Source: Syntrophaceae bacterium UBA7520 (GTDB taxonomy: Bacteria > Desulfobacterota > Syntrophia > Syntrophales > Smithellaceae). Taken from it: DNA of 64,000 nt. Positions 35,932-44,621 of the stretch are shown here, one piece after another. The notes under the pieces were generated by a model. It did not search any database, was not told where the DNA came from, and was given only the letters and a program-made list of their open reading frames with translations. How positions within the stretch are numbered: the stretch's first letter is position 1; the number at the start of each line of letters is the position of its first letter. The translations under genes were made by a program, and so were the position numbers. The stretch spans positions 1 through 64,000 of the forward strand of contig DLNC01000009.1 of assembly GCA_002478265.1 (NCBI GenBank), read 5' to 3'.

Positions 35932-38079
35932 ATGAAAGAAAAAAATCGCCCTAAAAAAGCAAAAATCGTCAAAATGAAAAAAAGTGAAAGTATCTGGGCG
36001 CGCGAAATTTTCCAAAGCGGCTGGCAAACCCTGCAGCATATTGTGGGAAGTTCTCCCATCCCCACTTTCATCATTGGCAAAGATCATCTGGTTATTTACT
36101 GGAACAAGGCACTGGAAGAGCTAAGCGGTATCAAGGCTAGTGAGGTGGTAGGCACAGGGCAGCAATGGCGCGCTTTTTATAAAACCGAGCGCCCCTGCAT
36201 GGCGGATCTGCTTGTTGATGAATTTCAGAAAGATGTCCCCCGGTGGTACGCCGGTAAATATATCAAATCAAATCTGATTGACGGCGCTTATGAAGCGACG
36301 GATTTCTTTCCCGAATTGGGCAAGCGGGGGCGGTGGCTGCGTTTCACCGCCGCGCTTATCCGCGATGCCAAAGGAAACATTCTGGGCGCCATTGAAACGC
36401 TCGAGGACATCACGCAGGCAAAAAGAGCCGAAGAAGCCCTGATTAAGGCCCATGAAGATTTGGAAATCAAAATAAAGGAGCGCACGCTTGACCTGGCCAA
36501 AACAAATCAGGCTCTGCAGGAAACTTCCGATCACTTGTCGCTTATTCTTGAATCGCTGCCTATCGTTTCCTACACCTGCACAAGCGGAGATAAAAACATC
36601 AAATTTTCTTATGTCAGCAAGAGCGTTAAAGAAATTACCGGATACACCCCCGCCCAATTTACCTCCTCTTCTCTCTTCTGGCAGGAGCATGTGCACCCGG
36701 ATGACTTGACAAGAATTTCCACGGAAATGGAATCCGTCACGCAAAAAGGAACTCATACCTTCGAATACCGTTTCCTGGCGGATGACGGATCCTATCGCTG
36801 GTTTTCCGATCACCGGCGGCTGATCCGGCCGGGCAAGCGCGGGAAAAGCTATATTGTCGGCGCCTGGCAGGATATCACGGAAGAGAAGCGCATGCGCCAG
36901 GAAGGCCGGCTACGCGTTCAACAAATGATGCATTCGCATAAATTAAAAGCCCTGGGTGAAGTCGTTGCCGGAGTCGCGCACGAGATAAACAACCCGGTAA
37001 GCTTCATCGCCAACAACATCCCCCTGCTGGAAGAAATGTGGAAAGCGATTGAGCCGATCCTAGCCAGCGACGGCGCCTCGCACACCGACTGGAGCGACAA
37101 AGGCATCAGTTATGTGGAAGTCTCCACAAACATGAAGGATATTATCGAAGAATTTAAAATTGCCGCGCTGCGCATTAAGCGCGTCATCGCGGGGCTTAAG
37201 GATTTCGCCCGTACGGATGAAGTAGAAGAAAAGAAGCCTGTGCAGATTGAAGAAGTTATCAATGGCGTCCTGATCATTGTGGGCGCCCAGGTGCGCAAAA
37301 CCGTCTCCCGCATCGATCTCTACATCGACAGTAATCTGCCACCCATTCAGGGGCATTTTCAAAAAATTGAGCAGGTCATTGCCAATTTGCTGATCAACGC
37401 CCACCAATCTATCCCGCCGGAAAGAAAAGGCAGAATTATCATTACCGCCAGAAAGCTGGAAAGGCTAAAAGCTATTTTAATTGAAATAGAAGACAACGGC
37501 ATGGGCATGAAACAGGAATTGCTTGATCATATCTTTGAGCCTTTCTTCACGACGCGCCGCGACAAGGAAGGAACAGGGCTGGGTCTTTCCATTTCTTATG
37601 GACTCGTCAAGGAACATAATGGGCTGATCAGCGTATTGTCCCGACCTGGTTTGGGCAGCCGTTTTTCCATCTATCTGCCTTTTGAAAATCAAAAAACTTT
37701 AGAATTGCACCCGGCAATACTCTGCCTAGACAGTGACACAAAATGGCTTAACGAAATAAAAATCAGCTTAAATGGCGTTATCGATTGGCGCTGTGACGCC
37801 AAAGACACCATGGAAGATGTCCTTGCTTTTCTCGAAGAACATCCCGAGGTGGATTTCTTAATTTCTGAGATAAAGCTTCCTGCGATAAACGGCTGGGATT
37901 TATTAAAAAGAGTTAAAGAAAGATTTCCTCTTTTGCCCGCCATCCTTTATTCCGCAGATTCAACGTCATTGAAACAGGAAACCAAAACCGCGACAAAGCC
38001 GGATTTTTTACTGAAGAAACCTTTTAAAATATCTCAACTGCAGAATATGATCCAGGAAATAGGAAGGCAGAAAATATGA
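35932..38079 (+). CDS. PAS-PAS histidine kinase with C-terminal degenerate receiver
   Basis: Soluble hybrid sensor kinase of 715 residues with no transmembrane helix. PAS domain 1 spans about residues 35-165, a coiled coil 165-205, PAS domain 2 205-320, and the HisKA domain 330-430 with phospho-His350 in GVAHEINNP. The ATPase domain (about 450-590) has NLLINAHQS, DNGMGM and GTGLGLSIS. The C-terminal receiver-like domain (593-715) has Glu646 (LISEIKLP) where the phosphorylated Asp should be, although the acidic pocket (LDSD) and Lys (LLKKPF) remain. It overlaps the response regulator gene by ATGA, so the two form one unit. The likely output is the sigma-54 regulator downstream. Confidence 0.9.
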   Translation: MKEKNRPKKAKIVKMKKSESIWAREIFQSGWQTLQHIVGSSPIPTFIIGKDHLVIYWNKALEELSGIKASEVVGTGQQWRAFYKTERPCMADLLVDEFQKDVPRWYAGKYIKSNLIDGAYEATDFFPELGKRGRWLRFTAALIRDAKGNILGAIETLEDITQAKRAEEALIKAHEDLEIKIKERTLDLAKTNQALQETSDHLSLILESLPIVSYTCTSGDKNIKFSYVSKSVKEITGYTPAQFTSSSLFWQEHVHPDDLTRISTEMESVTQKGTHTFEYRFLADDGSYRWFSDHRRLIRPGKRGKSYIVGAWQDITEEKRMRQEGRLRVQQMMHSHKLKALGEVVAGVAHEINNPVSFIANNIPLLEEMWKAIEPILASDGASHTDWSDKGISYVEVSTNMKDIIEEFKIAALRIKRVIAGLKDFARTDEVEEKKPVQIEEVINGVLIIVGAQVRKTVSRIDLYIDSNLPPIQGHFQKIEQVIANLLINAHQSIPPERKGRIIITARKLERLKAILIEIEDNGMGMKQELLDHIFEPFFTTRRDKEGTGLGLSISYGLVKEHNGLISVLSRPGLGSRFSIYLPFENQKTLELHPAILCLDSDTKWLNEIKISLNGVIDWRCDAKDTMEDVLAFLEEHPEVDFLISEIKLPAINGWDLLKRVKERFPLLPAILYSADSTSLKQETKTATKPDFLLKKPFKISQLQNMIQEIGRQKI

Positions 38080-39443
38080 GAGTACTGATTGTTGACGATG
38101 AGGAGGTCGCCCTTAATTCCGTCAAACGGCTGCTGAGATGGCGGGGCATCAGAAGCGTCGATATCTGCGGCAACGGCAAAGAAGCCATCAACCGCATCAG
38201 GGAAAATGATTACGATATAGTGCTTTTGGATTTATTGATGCCGGATGTGGACGGCCTGCAGGTCTTGGAAGCGACAAAACCTTATCGCCCGCACACGGAA
38301 TTTATCATTCTTACGGCCATCGATGATATTCCCACCACAGTAAAGGCCATTCGCATGGGCGCTTATGACTATTTGGTCAAACCCGTTGATAACGACCTGC
38401 TATTCCTTTCCATTAAAAGGGCCTACGAACATCGCGGTTTGCTTATCGGCTTATCTGTAAGCGCGCGCGAAAATCAAAAAGAGGTGCCGGAAGCGTTTAA
38501 TGAAATAGTCACGCAGTGCCCCCGCATGTTTTCTTTGCTTTCCTACGCGCAGGTAATGGCCGCCAGCGGAAATCCAGTGATGATTACCGGTGAATCCGGA
38601 ACGGGCAAGGAGCTTATGGCGCGCGGAATCCACCGCGCGGGCGCCGCTCCCAAGGGCCCGTTTATTGCCGTAAATGTCAGCGCTATTCCCGCGACCATGT
38701 TTGAAAGCCAATTTTTCGGCCATGCCAAAGGCGCCTTTACGGGAGCCGAAAGCGCGCATCAAGGCTATTTCGAACAGGCGGACGGAGGAACGCTTTTTCT
38801 GGATGAAATAGGAGAACTGCCGTTGGCGCTGCAGGCTAAGCTTTTGCGGGTGCTGGAAGAAAAATCTTTTTATCCACTGGGCGCGGCCAAGCCGATCTGG
38901 GTCGATGTAAGAGTCATTTCCGCTTCCAACAGAAACCTAAACAAAGCCTGCCAGGAGGGAAATTTCCGGCTGGATTTATTTTATCGGCTCAAATCAGCGC
39001 ATATTCATTTGCCGCCACTGGCGGAAAGACCCGGAGACATTCCCCTGTTGGCCAGGCATTTTCTTAAAAAGGCGTGTGCGCAGCACAAAAAAGACGTCCA
39101 GGGATTTTCTCCCGAAGCCATGGAATTATTAAACGGCAAAAACTATCCCGGCAATATTCGCGAATTGGCTCAGGTTGTGGAAAACGCCGTCCTCGTCGCC
39201 GACACTAATTTCATCACACCGCAGCATCTGGGCATGGCCCACACGGCGCTGTCGCCTTTTGCCCGTCAATTATGCACGCTGAAAGAAAATGATGAAGCGC
39301 ATTTGGCTTTTGTTTTGATGAATACCAACGGCGACCGAAACCGCGCGGCGCAAACTCTGGGTATTACAGTCCGCCAGCTGCAAAGAAAAATTGCCGCGAT
39401 GAAAAAAAATCCCCGCTGGGAATCGATCCTGCGCGACATTTAA
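38076..39443 (+). CDS. Sigma-54-dependent response regulator, NtrC family
   Basis: A 455-residue activator. The receiver domain (1-120) has the phosphorylation site Asp52 (LLDLLMPD) and conserved ILTA and VKPVD. The AAA+ domain (about 145-370) has Walker A GESGTGKE, the sigma-54 contact loop GAFTGAE, Walker B TLFLDEIGE and the arginine finger region. A Fis-type helix-turn-helix closes the protein (NRAAQTLGITVRQLQRKI). It overlaps the kinase gene by 4 bases. A -24/-12 promoter lies 259 bases downstream, ahead of the RsbRD and ATPase genes, and is its most likely target. Confidence 0.95.
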   Translation: MRVLIVDDEEVALNSVKRLLRWRGIRSVDICGNGKEAINRIRENDYDIVLLDLLMPDVDGLQVLEATKPYRPHTEFIILTAIDDIPTTVKAIRMGAYDYLVKPVDNDLLFLSIKRAYEHRGLLIGLSVSARENQKEVPEAFNEIVTQCPRMFSLLSYAQVMAASGNPVMITGESGTGKELMARGIHRAGAAPKGPFIAVNVSAIPATMFESQFFGHAKGAFTGAESAHQGYFEQADGGTLFLDEIGELPLALQAKLLRVLEEKSFYPLGAAKPIWVDVRVISASNRNLNKACQEGNFRLDLFYRLKSAHIHLPPLAERPGDIPLLARHFLKKACAQHKKDVQGFSPEAMELLNGKNYPGNIRELAQVVENAVLVADTNFITPQHLGMAHTALSPFARQLCTLKENDEAHLAFVLMNTNGDRNRAAQTLGITVRQLQRKIAAMKKNPRWESILRDI

Positions 39444-39749
39444 GTCATCTGTAACGACAAAAAGGTCGCGTATATCAAATATCTAATTTTATTGTTCTTT
39501 TGTTTATGAAAAGCACTCCGGGCGCGCCAAATCCGAAAATTTGATGACTTTGTTTTCACCCGAATCCGTAAAACATTTTTTCAAAAAAGCGATAATAAAA
39601 ATATTTAACACTCCTTCGTCATGAACGAGTCTTAGCAATTCAGCGACCTTACCAGCCCCTACCCGCCGTCATAAAAAGTGAATACCGGCCATTTTTCAAA
39701 ATGGCATAAGTGTTGCTCCGTTATCAGTGCGTAAGGAGCCATATCTTTG
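39444..39749 (+). other. Intergenic region ahead of RsbRD/ATPase genes
   Basis: A 306-base non-coding stretch. Its right end carries the sigma-54 promoter and ribosome binding site. The left 250 bases, where enhancer-type activator sites would be expected, are A/T-rich; I see no clear long inverted repeat. Confidence 0.6.
39702..39717 (+). promoter_or_regulatory. Sigma-54 (-24/-12) promoter
   Basis: TGGCATAAGTGTTGCT has GG and GC exactly 10 bases apart and matches the consensus TGGCACGN4TTGCW at all but two positions. The expected start is near 39728, with AAGGAG at 39733-39738 and ATG at 39750. It lies just after a sigma-54 activator gene. Confidence 0.8.
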
Positions 39750-40220
39750 ATGAAAGCTTTTGCCTCCAAACTGGTAGATTTAACCCAGAAAAACGCGGAG
39801 AAAATCGCGTGGCAGTGGGCGAAAGACGTAAAAACCAACCTTAAAACAAATTCATACCATGACGCGCCGGAAGAAAAAATCATCAACCAGGCGTCAGAGT
39901 TCTACAAAAATTTTCAGGAAATGTTTTTTCACGAAGCGCCCTTTCAGCTTGCCGAAGATGTTTTCACAAAATACGCGCACGAACGCTACGCGGAAGGCGT
40001 CCCCCTGCACGAAACGGTCTACGCCATGATTCTGATGCGCCGCCACATCTGGCTTTACGCCGAGTTCCAGACAATATTTTCCGCCGAGGTGGAACACCGC
40101 AAAGCTGTGGAAAGCCTCAGTCGGACGATCCTGATGTTCGATTATATCATCTACATTATTTCCCGTGAATACTGGAAATTAATAAAAATGGAATTATCGA
40201 AGAAGGAAGGAAAGCATTAA
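39750..40220 (+). CDS. RsbRD N-terminal domain protein (soluble)
   Basis: A 156-residue all-helical protein of the RsbRD_N type (RsbT co-antagonist N-terminal, globin-like domain). Signature segments are AWQWAKDV, LHETVYAMILMRRHIWLYAEFQ and a closing SRTILMFDYIIY. In stressosome proteins this domain is fused to a STAS domain; here no STAS is present. It is the first gene behind the sigma-54 promoter, and the next gene is a paralogue with a membrane tail. ATG 39750 is chosen over an in-frame TTG at 39747. It may sense a signal for the ATPase operon, but nothing proves that. Confidence 0.7.
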   Translation: MKAFASKLVDLTQKNAEKIAWQWAKDVKTNLKTNSYHDAPEEKIINQASEFYKNFQEMFFHEAPFQLAEDVFTKYAHERYAEGVPLHETVYAMILMRRHIWLYAEFQTIFSAEVEHRKAVESLSRTILMFDYIIYIISREYWKLIKMELSKKEGKH

Positions 40221-40276
40221 TCACCAATTTTTTAGCAACATTTTTTAAGATTCAAGCGGGAAAGGAGGAATGAAGC

Positions 40277-41116
40277 ATGCAAGCTTACGCGGCAAAACTA
40301 ATTAACCTTATCGAGAGCAAAGCGGAAAACATTGCCAAACAATGGGCGGCGGACGTGATGAAACATAACCGCACGCCTTCTTATCATTCTTTGTCCAAGG
40401 ATCTGGTTGTTGAACAGGGAGTTAATTTCTATCGCCTTTTCCGTCAGATGTCCCTGGCGGAAGTCCCTTATGAAGAAGCCAAATCTTTTTCCTGGAAATA
40501 CGCCGAAGAATTTTACCAGCAGAAAATACCCTTGCACGAGGCGCTCTACGCGCTTATTTTGATGCGGCGCCACCTCTGGCTTTACGCGGAATTTCAAGGG
40601 ACATTTGTCACGGCGCTGGAAAAACAGCAGGCCGTGGAAAGCCTGAACCGGACAATTCTGATGTTCGACTATGTATCCTATCAGGTTACGGAAAAATACC
40701 AGCAGCTGACCATGGAAGGAGTAAACAAAAAGCTGGGCATTGTGAAAACTTTTCTTATGGGCAAACTCATCGGCGGTATGAAAAATACCTACAAGCTTGC
40801 TTTTATGGCCGTCCTGCTGATTGCCGCTGGCATTCTGACATATTATAACCATACCGCTGGAAAAGTCGTCGTTTTCACCCATCTGTTTTACATACCCATA
40901 ATTCTGGCCGCTGTCTGGTGGGGCAAAAAAGGAATGCTCGTGCCGATATTACTGGCGATTATCCTTATTGCCAGCCACTCGCTCTTTTTAAAAGACGCAC
41001 CTTTCACGGATGATGTTATCCGCGCTGTGATGTTTATTATTATGGGCGGCGTTGTCGGCTGGCTGATGGACAGTGTAAAAAAACTGGAAGAGCTGTACGA
41101 ACCATTCAAACTATAA
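40277..41116 (+). CDS. RsbRD N-terminal domain protein with four-helix membrane tail
   Basis: A 279-residue paralogue of the previous gene. Residues 1-150 repeat the RsbRD_N pattern (LHEALYALILMRRHLWLYAEFQ, NRTILMFDYVSY). Residues 165-265 form about four transmembrane helices with HLFYIPIILAAVWWGKKG, a segment common in membrane sensor modules of deltaproteobacteria. There is no kinase, STAS or other output domain. It ends 21 bases before atpD, so it is very likely in the ATPase transcript. It may place the RsbRD sensor domain at the membrane near the ATPase; this is inference. Confidence 0.7.
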   Translation: MQAYAAKLINLIESKAENIAKQWAADVMKHNRTPSYHSLSKDLVVEQGVNFYRLFRQMSLAEVPYEEAKSFSWKYAEEFYQQKIPLHEALYALILMRRHLWLYAEFQGTFVTALEKQQAVESLNRTILMFDYVSYQVTEKYQQLTMEGVNKKLGIVKTFLMGKLIGGMKNTYKLAFMAVLLIAAGILTYYNHTAGKVVVFTHLFYIPIILAAVWWGKKGMLVPILLAIILIASHSLFLKDAPFTDDVIRAVMFIIMGGVVGWLMDSVKKLEELYEPFKL

Positions 41117-41137
41117 AATTATAGCGAGGAGACAAAA

Positions 41138-42529
41138 GTGGAACGTGAGCAACTCAATCAAGGAAAAGTTTTATCGGTGCGCAGCAGCGTTGTCGATGTA
41201 CGTTTCCCCCAAAAAGCCCCATCCATCCGCAATGTTCTGACGGCGGGTGAAAAAGGCGAGGTGATCATCGAGGTTTTTACTCAATTGGACAGCAACACCG
41301 TCCGCGGCGTTTCCCTGACACCAACGCAGGGCCTGGCGCGCGGGTCGACGGTTACCGATACCGGCAAACCTTTTGAAGTTCCCGTGGGAAAAGAACTCCT
41401 AGGTCGGGTGTTTAATGTCTTTGGTGAAACAATCGATAAAAAGGGAAAAACAGAGGCTAGTGAATACCGCTGTATCCACCGCGACCCGATTCCCCTGCAG
41501 GATCAGTCCACGGTATCGGAAATTTTTGAAACGGGCATAAAGGCCATTGATGTTTTGGCGCCGCTGGAGCGCGGCGGCAAGGCGGGCCTTTTTGGCGGCG
41601 CGGGCGTGGGCAAAACTGTTCTGATCACGGAAATGATTCACAACACCGTCAGCGCTCATGAGGGTATGAGTATCTTCTGCGGTATAGGCGAGCGCTGCCG
41701 CGAAGGCGAAGAGCTTTACCGGGAAATGGAAGAAAGCGGCGTTTTGGGCAACACCGTGATGGTTTTCGGCCAGATGAACGAACCGCCGGGCGCCAGATTC
41801 CGCGTCGGTCATTCGGCTTTGACCATGGCGGAATATTTCCGCGATGACGCCAAGCAGGACGTCCTGCTTATGATCGACAACATTTTCCGCTTCATCCAGG
41901 CCGGCATGGAGGTTTCCGGCCTTTTGGGGCAATTGCCCTCGCGCCTTGGTTACCAGCCCACGCTGGCCACGGAACTGGCGGAACTGGAAGAGCGCATCTG
42001 CAACACAAAAACAGGCGCGATCACTTCGATTCAGGCCGTTTATGTTCCTGCGGATGATTTTACCGACCCTTCCGCGGTGCATACCTTCGGCCATCTTTCC
42101 GCGACCATCGCCCTTTCGCGCAAACGGGCCAGCGAAGGATTGTACCCGGCCATCGACCTCCTGCAGTCAACATCAAAAATGCTGATGCCGAATATCGCCG
42201 GAGAGCGCCATTATAAAATCGCGCAGGAAATCCGCAAGACCCTGGCCATCTACGAAGATTTAAAAGACATCATCGCCATGCTGGGCATTTCCGAGCTTTC
42301 TCGTGAAGACCAGAGAACGGTCTTTCGCGCGCGGCGGCTGGAAAGATTCTTCACGCAGCCGTTTTTTGTCACGGAGCAGTTTACCGGCACGGCGGGCAAA
42401 ATGGTCTCGCGCGAAGACACGCTCAACGGCTGTGAACGCATTCTAAATGACGAATTCGCCGATTATCCGGAACGGGCTCTTTACATGATCGGCTCCATCG
42501 AAGAGGCGAAAAAACAAGATGATGCTTAA
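41138..42529 (+). CDS. atpD: N-type ATPase beta subunit
   Basis: Catalytic beta subunit of an F-type ATPase, 463 residues. Walker A is GGAGVGKTV, the catalytic Glu region is GIGERCREGEELYREM, and Walker B is DVLLMIDNIFRF. The GTG start at 41138 is preceded by GCGAGGAG. Gene order after it (C, Q, R, B, E, F, A, G) and the absence of a separate delta gene identify the N-ATPase subfamily rather than the standard bacterial operon. Such operons usually occur as a second ATPase beside the housekeeping one. Confidence 0.96.
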   Translation: MEREQLNQGKVLSVRSSVVDVRFPQKAPSIRNVLTAGEKGEVIIEVFTQLDSNTVRGVSLTPTQGLARGSTVTDTGKPFEVPVGKELLGRVFNVFGETIDKKGKTEASEYRCIHRDPIPLQDQSTVSEIFETGIKAIDVLAPLERGGKAGLFGGAGVGKTVLITEMIHNTVSAHEGMSIFCGIGERCREGEELYREMEESGVLGNTVMVFGQMNEPPGARFRVGHSALTMAEYFRDDAKQDVLLMIDNIFRFIQAGMEVSGLLGQLPSRLGYQPTLATELAELEERICNTKTGAITSIQAVYVPADDFTDPSAVHTFGHLSATIALSRKRASEGLYPAIDLLQSTSKMLMPNIAGERHYKIAQEIRKTLAIYEDLKDIIAMLGISELSREDQRTVFRARRLERFFTQPFFVTEQFTGTAGKMVSREDTLNGCERILNDEFADYPERALYMIGSIEEAKKQDDA

Positions 42530-42899
42530 AATTTTATTGCCGGCGGAAGTATTGCTTAGGCAGGAAGTGAAAAAAATCGTAGCCGAGGCGGAGAACGGCT
42601 CTTTCTGCCTGATGCCCAACCATATTGATTTTGTGGCGACACTCGCTCCCGGCCTTTTCACTTTTGAACCGTTAACCGGAGGACAGGAATTACTGGCGAT
42701 GGACGTCGGAACCCTGGTGAAAAAGGGCTCTGAGGTTCTCGTCTCCACACGCAACGCTGTGCGCGCCCCGGATCTGGGCAAACTTAAGCAGGTGGTCATG
42801 GAACAATATGATAAACTTGATGAACGGGAAAAAGTTGTCCGTTCCGCGGCGGCCAAATTGGAAGCCAGTTTAATCAGACGCTTTGTGGAGTTGAAATAA
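42519..42899 (+). CDS. atpC: N-type ATPase epsilon subunit
   Basis: Epsilon subunit of the central stalk, 126 residues. The N-terminal beta sandwich shows NGSFCLMPNHIDFVATLAPG, and the C-terminal helical part ends in RSAAAKLEASLIRRFVEL. It overlaps the atpD stop by 11 bases, so translation is coupled. In N-type operons this subunit follows beta, as here. Confidence 0.9.
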   Translation: MMLKILLPAEVLLRQEVKKIVAEAENGSFCLMPNHIDFVATLAPGLFTFEPLTGGQELLAMDVGTLVKKGSEVLVSTRNAVRAPDLGKLKQVVMEQYDKLDEREKVVRSAAAKLEASLIRRFVELK

Positions 42900-42900
42900 T

Positions 42901-43269
42901 ATGCCGGAAATCAGAAGAACACCAAGTCAAAGACGCAGGCAAATCGCAGACAGGTTTGCGCAAAAAGTAGCGCAAAAAGAAACGCTGCGCATCAGAGGGC
43001 TCAAGCATAAGGACGAAACAGTCTGGTTCGGCCTGGGCATGTTCGGCATTGTGGGATGGGCGATAGCCATCCCGACGCTGATCGGCATCGCCCTGGGGCT
43101 CTGGATAGACAGAACATGGCCTAGCCAGTATTCCTGGGCGCTGATGCTTTTAATAGCTGGTGTCGTTATTGGCAGCATTAACGCAACATACTGGATAAAG
43201 AAAGTGCGCAGCAGCATCATTGAAGAAGATGAAGAGGAAAGCGACAGCGAAAGAGGCGGCAATGAATGA
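42901..43269 (+). CDS. atpQ: N-type ATPase subunit AtpQ (AtpZ/AtpI-like)
   Basis: A 122-residue membrane protein with two hydrophobic helices (GIVGWAIAIPTLIGIALGLW, and WALMLLIAGVVIGSINATYW), a basic N-terminus and an acidic tail. This is the AtpZ/AtpI-like protein found as AtpQ in N-ATPase operons, where it is thought to help assemble the c-ring or transport divalent cations. It follows atpC by 1 base and overlaps atpR. Confidence 0.88.
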   Translation: MPEIRRTPSQRRRQIADRFAQKVAQKETLRIRGLKHKDETVWFGLGMFGIVGWAIAIPTLIGIALGLWIDRTWPSQYSWALMLLIAGVVIGSINATYWIKKVRSSIIEEDEEESDSERGGNE

Positions 43270-43555
43270 ATTTGGCATCCTAACCCCGATTATCCTGTTT
43301 TTAACCTTTGTCGCGGGATTAACATTGGGGGCAATTTATATCATGGGCCTCTGGCAGACAGTAAGAAGGTTGCCGGACAGCTCACACCCTCTCTGTTTAA
43401 TGTTTGCCAGCTTTGCTGTCCGCGCCGCGATACTGTTAGTCGCTCTATATTTCATCATGGGCGGTTACTGGGAACGACTAGCCATGGCGGTAACAGGATT
43501 CATCATAATGAAAGTGCTGCTTACCCGTCGCTTCGGACTAAATAAGGCGCAGTAA
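43262..43555 (+). CDS. atpR: N-type ATPase subunit AtpR
   Basis: A 98-residue membrane protein with three hydrophobic helices, characteristic of the AtpR subunit found only in N-type ATPase operons. Conserved-looking residues include an Arg within the second helix (FAVRAAILLVALY); AtpR arginines are proposed to interact with the c-ring carboxylate during assembly. I start at ATG 43262, overlapping the atpQ stop; the longer frame from 43220 lies inside atpQ. Confidence 0.88.
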   Translation: MNEFGILTPIILFLTFVAGLTLGAIYIMGLWQTVRRLPDSSHPLCLMFASFAVRAAILLVALYFIMGGYWERLAMAVTGFIIMKVLLTRRFGLNKAQ

Positions 43556-43567
43556 AGAGGATTTCCC

Positions 43568-44311
43568 ATGGAAATTGTACAAATAAACCAAATCAGCCCT
43601 GATCAGGTGATTATCTGGAGTTGGGGTTTTATCAAAATCAACGCGACCATTCTTTACACATGGCTGGTGATGGCCATCCTGGTTGTGGGCTCCTGGTTGG
43701 TCACCCGTAATCTTTCCTCGGAAATTAATGTTTCACGCTGGCAGCATTTTCTCGAAGTGGTTATTTCCGTCATTCGCGGCGAAATCAATGAAATGGCAAA
43801 AAAGGGAGGGGATAAATATATTCCCCTTATCGGCACTCTTTTTCTGTTTATCGGCCTGTCCAACATTCTGGTGGTCGTTCCCGGATTCGTCGCGCCGACT
43901 TCTTCCATCACCACGACCGCGTCGCTCGCCATTTGCGTGTTTGTCGCCGTGCCCATGTACGGCATTTCTCAAAACGGCCTTTTACACTACCTTAAAGAAT
44001 ATTTTCAGCCCAATTTTATCTTTTTCCCGTTTCACGTAATGGGGGAAATCTCCCGAACGCTGGCGCTTACCGTGCGACTTTTCGGCAACATCATGAGTCA
44101 TGAAAAAGTTGTGGGGATATTGCTCGCGGTCACCCCTTTACTGTTTCCCATCATCATGCAGGCATTGGGGCTTCTGATCGGCATTATTCAGGCCTACATT
44201 TTCGCCATTCTTTCGATGGTCTACATCGCTTCGGCGACAAGCGCACACGAGGAAGGGCATAAACATGAGGAATTGCATAAGGCGGAAGCAAGTCAAGGTA
44301 TCGCAGCTTAG
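43568..44311 (+). CDS. atpB: N-type ATPase a subunit
   Basis: Membrane stator subunit with the ion half-channels, 247 residues. The essential Arg sits in GEISRTLALTVRLFGNI, followed by GIIQAYIFAILSMVYI, both hallmark helices. A histidine-rich tail (SAHEEGHKHEELH) follows. RBS AAGAGG precedes ATG 43568, 12 bases after atpR. Confidence 0.94.
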   Translation: MEIVQINQISPDQVIIWSWGFIKINATILYTWLVMAILVVGSWLVTRNLSSEINVSRWQHFLEVVISVIRGEINEMAKKGGDKYIPLIGTLFLFIGLSNILVVVPGFVAPTSSITTTASLAICVFVAVPMYGISQNGLLHYLKEYFQPNFIFFPFHVMGEISRTLALTVRLFGNIMSHEKVVGILLAVTPLLFPIIMQALGLLIGIIQAYIFAILSMVYIASATSAHEEGHKHEELHKAEASQGIAA

Positions 44312-44342
44312 CTAATAAAATTTTTTTAAAGGAGGAGTATAT

Positions 44343-44618
44343 ATGGAGAGTATAAGTTTAGTAGCAGTTGCATCTATTGCCATTGCAGGTTTAACAATGG
44401 CTATCGGTTCTATCGGGCCTTCCAGCGGCATGGGACAGGCGATTCAACAGGCGCTTTCCGCCATCGCCCAGCAACCGGATGAGCGCAATTCTCTGACCAG
44501 AACCTTATTCGTCGGGCTGGCGATGATCGAATCGATTGCCATTTACTGCTTTGTTATTTCCATGATTGTAATTTTCGCGAATCCTTTCTGGACTCACTTT
44601 GTAAAAGCAGGGGGATAA
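44343..44618 (+). CDS. atpE: N-type ATPase c subunit with altered ion site
   Basis: Rotor-ring subunit of 91 residues, two helices. The ion-carrying carboxylate is Glu63 in AMIESIAIYCF. Helix 1 reads IGPSSGMGQAIQQAL. Relative to the Na+-binding Ilyobacter c subunit, Pro26, Glu63 and Ser64 are kept, but the Gln32 position is Met30 and the Thr67 position is Ile65; other N-type c subunits usually have Glu at the first of these. Two of the side chains that would bind Na+ are thus missing, which points to proton coupling. The RBS (AAGGAGGAG) is strong, as expected for the most abundant subunit. Confidence 0.93.
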   Translation: MESISLVAVASIAIAGLTMAIGSIGPSSGMGQAIQQALSAIAQQPDERNSLTRTLFVGLAMIESIAIYCFVISMIVIFANPFWTHFVKAGG

Positions 44619-44621
44619 TCC

